From contig SMMW01000619.1 of NCBI GenBank assembly GCA_004794655.1, positions 1,736,001 to 1,800,000 of the forward strand: a DNA stretch of 64,000 bases. Direction: 5' to 3'. Each line of letters opens with the position of its first letter. Positions within the stretch are counted from its first letter, which is position 1. Made by a program: the position numbers and the translations under genes. The notes under the pieces were generated by a model. The model ran no database searches. It was given only the letters and a program-made list of their open reading frames with translations, and had not been told where the DNA came from. This DNA comes from Marisa cornuarietis. Lineage: Eukaryota > Mollusca > Gastropoda > Architaenioglossa > Ampullariidae. Shown here in pieces: positions 59,307 to 64,000 of the stretch.

Positions 59307-62235
59307 ACCGTACTGAAGGTTTTGTTGCTCAGTAGGCTGGTGACTGCCGGCCGGTCGACTATCAAGGACTTGTAGTGCATCACGTGACCGCCGTCCTGTT
59401 GACACCTGAGGTGGGCGTTGCTGTAGGCCGTGACGTTGGTCACCAACATGATGCAGCGGCAGTGATGCAGCGAGTATCCCCTGCTGGTCGGACAGGCTGC
59501 AGCAAAACCAACTGTGTCATCAGCAAAAGGTCTGACTATCGCCATTACCACGGCACCTGCTTCGTCAATCCTCGTTGACAGGGGCATGTAAGTGCGCGCA
59601 CGTGTCTGTATGTATGCGCGAGCACACACTCACGCACACACCGAGATTTATCTCATGTTCACGACACACACAAACATAGACACGTGTAGTTTGTCCTCCT
59701 TATCAGTCTCTGGGCCATCTATCTCCCCTTACGACAGACGTTTTCAAACTTTTCCAGACGCGTACCACTTTCGAAAATTGGAATAGACGGAGTACCACCT
59801 CCCAACCCTACATACAGCCCCCGTAAAATATATATACACATTCTTTTATTTTGGCGCATGGTGCTCGCGTACCACCCGTCATACCTTCGCGTACCAGTAG
59901 TGGTACACGTACCACAGTTTGAAAACCTCTGTCTTCCACGTACCACTACTGGTACGCGAAGGTACGACTGGTGGTACGCCAGCACCATGCGCCAATATAC
60001 TTTTTACTGGGGCTATATTATGTTCGCTGTCATTGCTGATGGGTGGAGCCTTGCATATGGCCACATGTCCCAACCCAGAGGCAGGAATGTCTTAGTGTCA
60101 GGATATTAAGCCATTAAGTGGTCGCCAAGAATATTGGGAACCAGACCCTTGTCATGCTGACTGACAGGACTCTGCATATTCACTCCTTTTATCCCGCGGG
60201 TAGGTGCTTGGGGTCTATGGTGTTGTGACCGCCGGATCACCAACAGTTAAAAGTTTGTCTGTCGTGGATACAAGTCGTGTTAGGTTTGTCAGTATGAGGC
60301 CTGTAAGGTTTGATGTCAGCGAGAGTTACTTGCTCTTACTTGAGGTAAACAGAACCAAGACTAAGCCGCTGTGTGCTATCAGTCAGACGGCACCGTAATT
60401 TTGAGCATTTATAATGTGTTTTCACGAGATTTTTTCTCTGAAAAATACATGGTCAGGGTCTGTGGAATAATCATTGACAGTTTTCTATTTGTTTGGGCTT
60501 TTTTCTTAGGTGGCTGATAAACGACACAAGTCCCTATACTGTCACAGTTGTAATTTACTTCCATGGTTACTAACAGTCAGTGCCACTAACTCAAAGAATA
60601 CAGTCTCAGTGCCTTCAAGATTTTCTCTTTATATGTAGGTTGGTCAAAATATTGTAATATTTACGTGACTTATATAATAGCAATAACAGTTGAATAAAGA
60701 CTTATACTATAAACACTTTATTTCATGGAAAGGCTGTTTAATCTGTATAGTTTGTTTTATAGAAAGGAAACAGAAAGAAATAAACAGAACTAATTACAGA
60801 GTACCCACACAATACGCCGAAAAAAATCACGCAGTACCCAAAATTTTGTTTTTGTTTTTTGTTTTTTGGTTTTTATTTTTGACTGCAAGGTCTAGTACAA
60901 AACTGGTAATATAACATACTAACTTATCAGTTTCATTAATTTAAAGAGGTGGTCCTTTCATTCGCACTACTTCTCTAAAGTTACAAAACAAGCACTTGTT
61001 CTTGGGTCATAATCTTTATTTCTTTTGTCTGTTTAGGAAGGAAATGGGTGATAGTCCATTTTTTCAGAATGTTAAATCACAACTGTTAAATGAAAGACTT
61101 TTGTGACTTTTGATGATGAATCAAAGGAAAGAGATAACTAACACAAGAGAGTTTTGCCAGTCTGAGCAGGTCATAAATTTGAACAGTTTGCAGTGCAATG
61201 TTTCATTGCTTATCTTCAAACTATCAAGCTCTTTTGTTTTAGACGCATTTTGTTCCTGTGACAAATATATGAAGATTATCATATTCACAACTAACTAACT
61301 ACTGGCTAAATCATTATTCGTAGGGGGTAGGGTTGGGAGGTGGTACTCGTTCATTTGGAATTTTCGAAAGTGGTACTCGTCTGGAAAAGTTTGAAAACCT
61401 TTGCTCTAAGAAACTCTGCAGGAGTCCCGCTGTCCAAGTTACTCTGTGCGAGTCCTTCTGTCTGAGTTATTCTTCAAGATTCACTCTTGAATTAATGTCT
61501 TCAGTTCCAAGCTCTGTTTCTGGGCAGTAGTCAGACTCTCTGAGTATCGTTTAAATCGTGACTTTGAAAGTTGCTTTATTTCTATGCTTCTTTGGGGTTT
61601 TTATGTTTTTGTTTTTGTTTTTTGCTTTTTTTTAAACTTATTTTTTCTTTTTGCTTCATTTCATTTTTTTCATTTATTCGGCCTTTGTTTTCTTTTCTGT
61701 TTTTTTTCCCCCTTCAATTTCGCCTTTCCTGCTATGCTTCTTTTAAAGGGACCCCACATAGAAGCTAATCGATCTGATAACTAGAGAATACAAGACTTAG
61801 TTTTTTTCCATTATCTTTTTGCTAATCAACAAATTTATACTAAACGGCGCAATAACATGTTTAAGCAATGTCTGTAATTTGGTTTTGTTACCAGTGTTAT
61901 TAGTGACACATGAAAATAAGTTAACAACAGATACAGCGGTTCAAAAAAACCTTCTCACCTAATGCAGGTACCGACTCATACTGCCGCCATCCCCTGTCGC
62001 TGACAGTATCCTCCAGGTACATCGAGCACGAACCGTTCTGAGAATGAACGAAATATTTGCAACAGCCGTCACGTGACCAACACCGCAAAGCACAATGCAG
62101 GTTGTTCCTGGAACTGGTTGTCCCAAGTGTCCCCGAGTAAGTCCTCCTCCAAGATCCCAGTCGTATCTCCTGAACACTTCCGCACCACACCATGGCGCTG
62201 AAAACCGTCAGAATAGCAGCACCAGCGAGAAACAT
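57691..62235 (-). CDS. Secreted PAN-like plus C-type-lectin-like protein B
   Basis: Exons 62235-61959, 59496-59314 and 57917-57691 give 687 nt: 228 aa plus a stop. Both introns are phase 1, as in protein A. Residues 1-22 are a signal peptide (MFLAGAAILTVFSAMVWC). Residues 23-92 are a PAN/apple-like module (SWRRTYSG, LHCALRCWSRDGCCKYF, SCSMYLEDT). Residues 93-228 are the lectin-like domain (ACPTSRGYSLHHCRCIML, CQQDGGHVMHY, RLWVGGKDVNKDGYFQWSDG, ESCVVLRPEYTMADQNC, YICQIDV). EPN is EPS and WND is MAD; only the Asp remains, so sugar/calcium binding is doubtful. It is a tandem paralogue of protein A in the same orientation. Confidence 0.82.
58422..58612 (+). mobile_element. tRNA-derived SINE, well preserved
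   Basis: The head is cggtggcgcaacggttggc, the B-box region is tgggttcggctctcg, the body is catctgtttacggggctagc and the end is ttgctggctcggcgttaaac, followed by poly-C. It lies in intron 2 of protein B, antisense. Confidence 0.8.
58779..59024 (-). CDS. Unassigned exon-like open block (81 codons and a stop)
   Basis: After a strong acceptor (cgttattttccccag) the phase-0 frame stays open: DSQCDETFRDAVLTGWHEEG, QTWVYGELWAYYSGILVSSR, QQMTLHNKHVECIV, then a stop at 58779. It has no ATG and no domain I recognise. It lies between exons 2 and 3 of protein B on the same strand. However, exon 2 ends in phase 1, and joining it here would stop after two codons, so it is not a simple alternative exon of B. 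It may be an exon of a broken neighbouring gene. Confidence 0.35.
   Translation of the reverse strand, partial: TRDSQCDETFRDAVLTGWHEEGQTWVYGELWAYYSGILVSSRAKDNKTAGGGQQMTLHNKHVECIVSTLNITVKKRFFDKS
59252..59304. repeat. (CA)26 microsatellite beside a splice donor
   Basis: On the gene strand this is (GT)26, starting 8 nt after the first base of the exon-2 donor. Confidence 0.95.
59314..59496 (-). CDS. Protein B exon 2: N-terminal half of lectin-like domain
   Basis: 183 nt, acceptor ggttttgctgcag, donor ttca|gtacgg. It encodes CPTSRGYSLHHCRCIMLVTN, HLRCQQDGGHVMHYK and SLLSNKTF. It has the same boundaries and phases as protein A exon 2. Confidence 0.85.
59735..61403. mobile_element. hAT-like non-autonomous element, 1669 bp
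   Basis: The left end CAGACGTTTTCAAACTTTTC (to about 59810) is matched in inverse by 61325-61403. The shared internal phrases are gtaccactttcgaaaatt and taccacctcccaaccctac. The flanking 8-mers ccttacga and ctctaaga agree at 5 of 8 positions, as in an aged hAT target duplication. A second, nested palindrome of the same terminal type lies at about 59853-59996. No transposase ORF. It sits in intron 1 of protein B. Confidence 0.75.
61959..62235 (-). CDS. Protein B exon 1: signal peptide and PAN-like module
   Basis: 92 codons plus one base, ending QYESVPAL then G at the donor attag|gtgag. The G joins CC of exon 2 to give Ala. Confidence 0.82.
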
Positions 62236-63101
62236 CCTGCTTCAAGTTGTCAGGTAGATGCCTCGTTGTCAAGGTAAGGTCTGCTCGGTTGGTGGCTAGT
62301 CCTTCGATGGAACAGTGCAAGATTATTCCATCCCAATCCCGTTTCTTAAGTAATCAGGTCAGAAGCTTTTTGTTGGCATTACCATCACTTAGAGTCCGTT
62401 ACTGTTATCCACATCCGCTAGCTACGTCATCAACGGCTCACATTTCTCAGATTTTTCTTTCACGAAAACGTTTCTCTTGATTGCTTAGGAAACATTTACC
62501 CGTTTGTTACGAGGAAGATGGAAGGTTGTGTTTATTTAAACATTTGGACTCAATTTTTGCTAAGCGGACGAAGCAGATAAGAAATTTTACCAATCTCCGC
62601 ATCCTGAAATCCGATTGCTATGTGAGACTCCCAGCTTCTGACATGAAAACTTTCCCATCGATTAGTTCTCCAGTTTTCTAAGCTCGACTGTTTGCTTTCC
62701 GCAGTTGACAAATCTAGCTCACACAAAGAAATAGTTTTTTTTAAACAACATGGATTGGCATGCACATTTTTTTAAAGATGTGGTGCGGGGAAAGTGTCCT
62801 TGAGTGAGATACAGAGAAGAGCTGGGATGTGGATGAGAAGCAAGGAGCGCCGTCTGTCACACTGGGCAGTACACGAGGCTCTCCAGGCGGCAAGAAAAGT
62901 GATATTTGTTTCTGCCCTCAAGAGAAGGAGTCTGTGTGTTTATCATGTGTCCACTGCTCCTAAGCAAATACGCATACTTGTACGTGTTGATCTTTGAACC
63001 CACTAGCCTCATATTCACCCAAGTAGACTGGTAATTACATACACACTCCTGCACGCTCACACTCACCCACCTCCCCACGTACCCACACCCTCCCCATCCC
63101 C

Positions 63102-63158
<57 letters not shown>

Positions 63159-64000
63159 CCTGACACAGAGATGAAGGAAGACATTTCCACTCAGACCCAT
63201 GCACGCGCTTAGAAATTGTCGGTTGTGTTAGACACTTTCAAGCTTTGTCAAGAGCAGATGCAATTAAGATAATTATGAAGAACACCTCGTGTGGTTCGAC
63301 AAACATCACGGCTATCTCTGTGATAAAGCAGGACTGATGTAGGGAAGAAATCAAGAATTCTTTTAAAGAAATATCTAGTGGAGTTTACGTTCATGATTGT
63401 TTTCAATGACAGTGTTGTGCCCTGTTGGAAATTATTATTGTCTCTAATCTGTGTGAATATCAGTTCTCGACGTACGCGCCTACAACGGTCCGCAGGCAGA
63501 GAAAGAGATGAAAACACAAAGTTCAGAAATGTAGTTTGAAATATATACATCATGAAGGGTACAGCAAACAGGTTTGTTATCACTGGGCATTTGTCGCCTG
63601 ACAGGTTTGATCTCTTTCTGTACCCGGGGACGTCTGGTGGTTCACATGACGAGAGGAAGGAGCGTTACTCACACAGATTTTCGGAAAATATGTACGAAGC
63701 TCAACTCAGCCATTTGAATAAAAATACACGCCATTAAAATTTCTGAATAAATTTTAATCATAAGCGGTAAATTAAACGAAATATAAGTTTCTGTATAAGC
63801 ATTAAATAAAATGAGAGGAGACCATCAGGCTTTTTGGCCTACAAACATTTTTTTCTTGCCTAGGATGTGGAAACTGAGAAGAGAGTGTCACAACACTGAA
63901 ATTTGCTTCTTTACTTCTTTAAAAATGCAGCGGCTGGTCCGTGGGCTGCAGCACATCGCTCACCTAGTTCTCCTCTCATGAAAGACTTTGTAATTATCTG
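62236..64000. other. Upstream of protein B, nothing recognised
   Basis: Contains (CA)28 at 63102-63157. The - strand 111-codon frame at 63248-63583 begins with a hydrophobic stretch but has no domain or cysteine pattern like the lectin genes. Confidence 0.45.

Noticed and set aside
1..64000. CRISPR arrays, operons, bacterial promoters
   Set aside because: The window is intron-rich eukaryotic DNA; the tandem repeats present are minisatellites and microsatellites without spacer structure.

Overview
This is eukaryotic genomic DNA. It has multi-exon genes with GT/AG introns, tRNA-derived SINEs, LINE tails, DNA-transposon MITEs and many long (CA/GT)n tracts. There is no sign of bacterial or viral organisation. 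The genes (HDAC6 zinc-finger end, TMEM168, tandem PAN plus C-type-lectin proteins) point to a metazoan. I infer a mollusc, probably a gastropod, but nothing in the window proves the phylum. Most short open frames here are noise. The real coding sequence is a small set of exons joined by phase-matched splice sites.

Layout. (1) 1-10.5 kb: no convincing gene; decayed LINE reverse-transcriptase pieces, LINE 3' tails, one SINE, minisatellites and microsatellites. (2) 10.5-31.2 kb, + strand: the 3' part of an HDAC6-type gene. Four confident exons (12036-12185, 26892-27044, 27691-27819, 31102-31170) encode a linker and a complete ubiquitin-binding ZnF-UBP domain up to the stop. A likely extra linker exon lies at 10522-10837. 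The deacetylase domains are not visible and should lie upstream of the window. The 14.7 kb intron holds a 545-bp foldback MITE, a SINE and LINE debris. (3) 31.2-38.0 kb: AT-rich convergent intergenic or 3'-UTR DNA with a pogo/Tigger-like MITE. (4) 38.06-43.8 kb, - strand: TMEM168, complete, four main coding exons totalling 703 aa, with a probable first exon and promoter at 43.76-44.0 kb. (5) 44-50.7 kb: repeats, a possible small - strand gene (46.06-46.54 kb) behind duplicated CCAAT boxes, and a degenerate telomere-like stretch. (6) 50.7-62.3 kb, - strand: two tandem paralogous genes, each with three exons joined by phase-1 introns. Each encodes a small secreted protein: signal peptide, PAN/apple-like module, then a C-type-lectin-like domain (240 and 228 aa). 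An unexplained 81-codon open exon-like block sits between exons 2 and 3 of the second gene. (7) 62.3-64 kb: nothing recognised.

How it fits together. HDAC6 and TMEM168 are unrelated housekeeping-type genes that converge on 31-38 kb. They share a strongly CpG-depleted block (about 27.9-43.4 kb), which looks like long-term germline methylation of transcribed DNA. The lectin pair is a separate local duplication. Such PAN/lectin-domain secreted proteins are plausible recognition or mucus proteins, but both have lost the canonical calcium/sugar-binding motifs, so their ligand is unknown.
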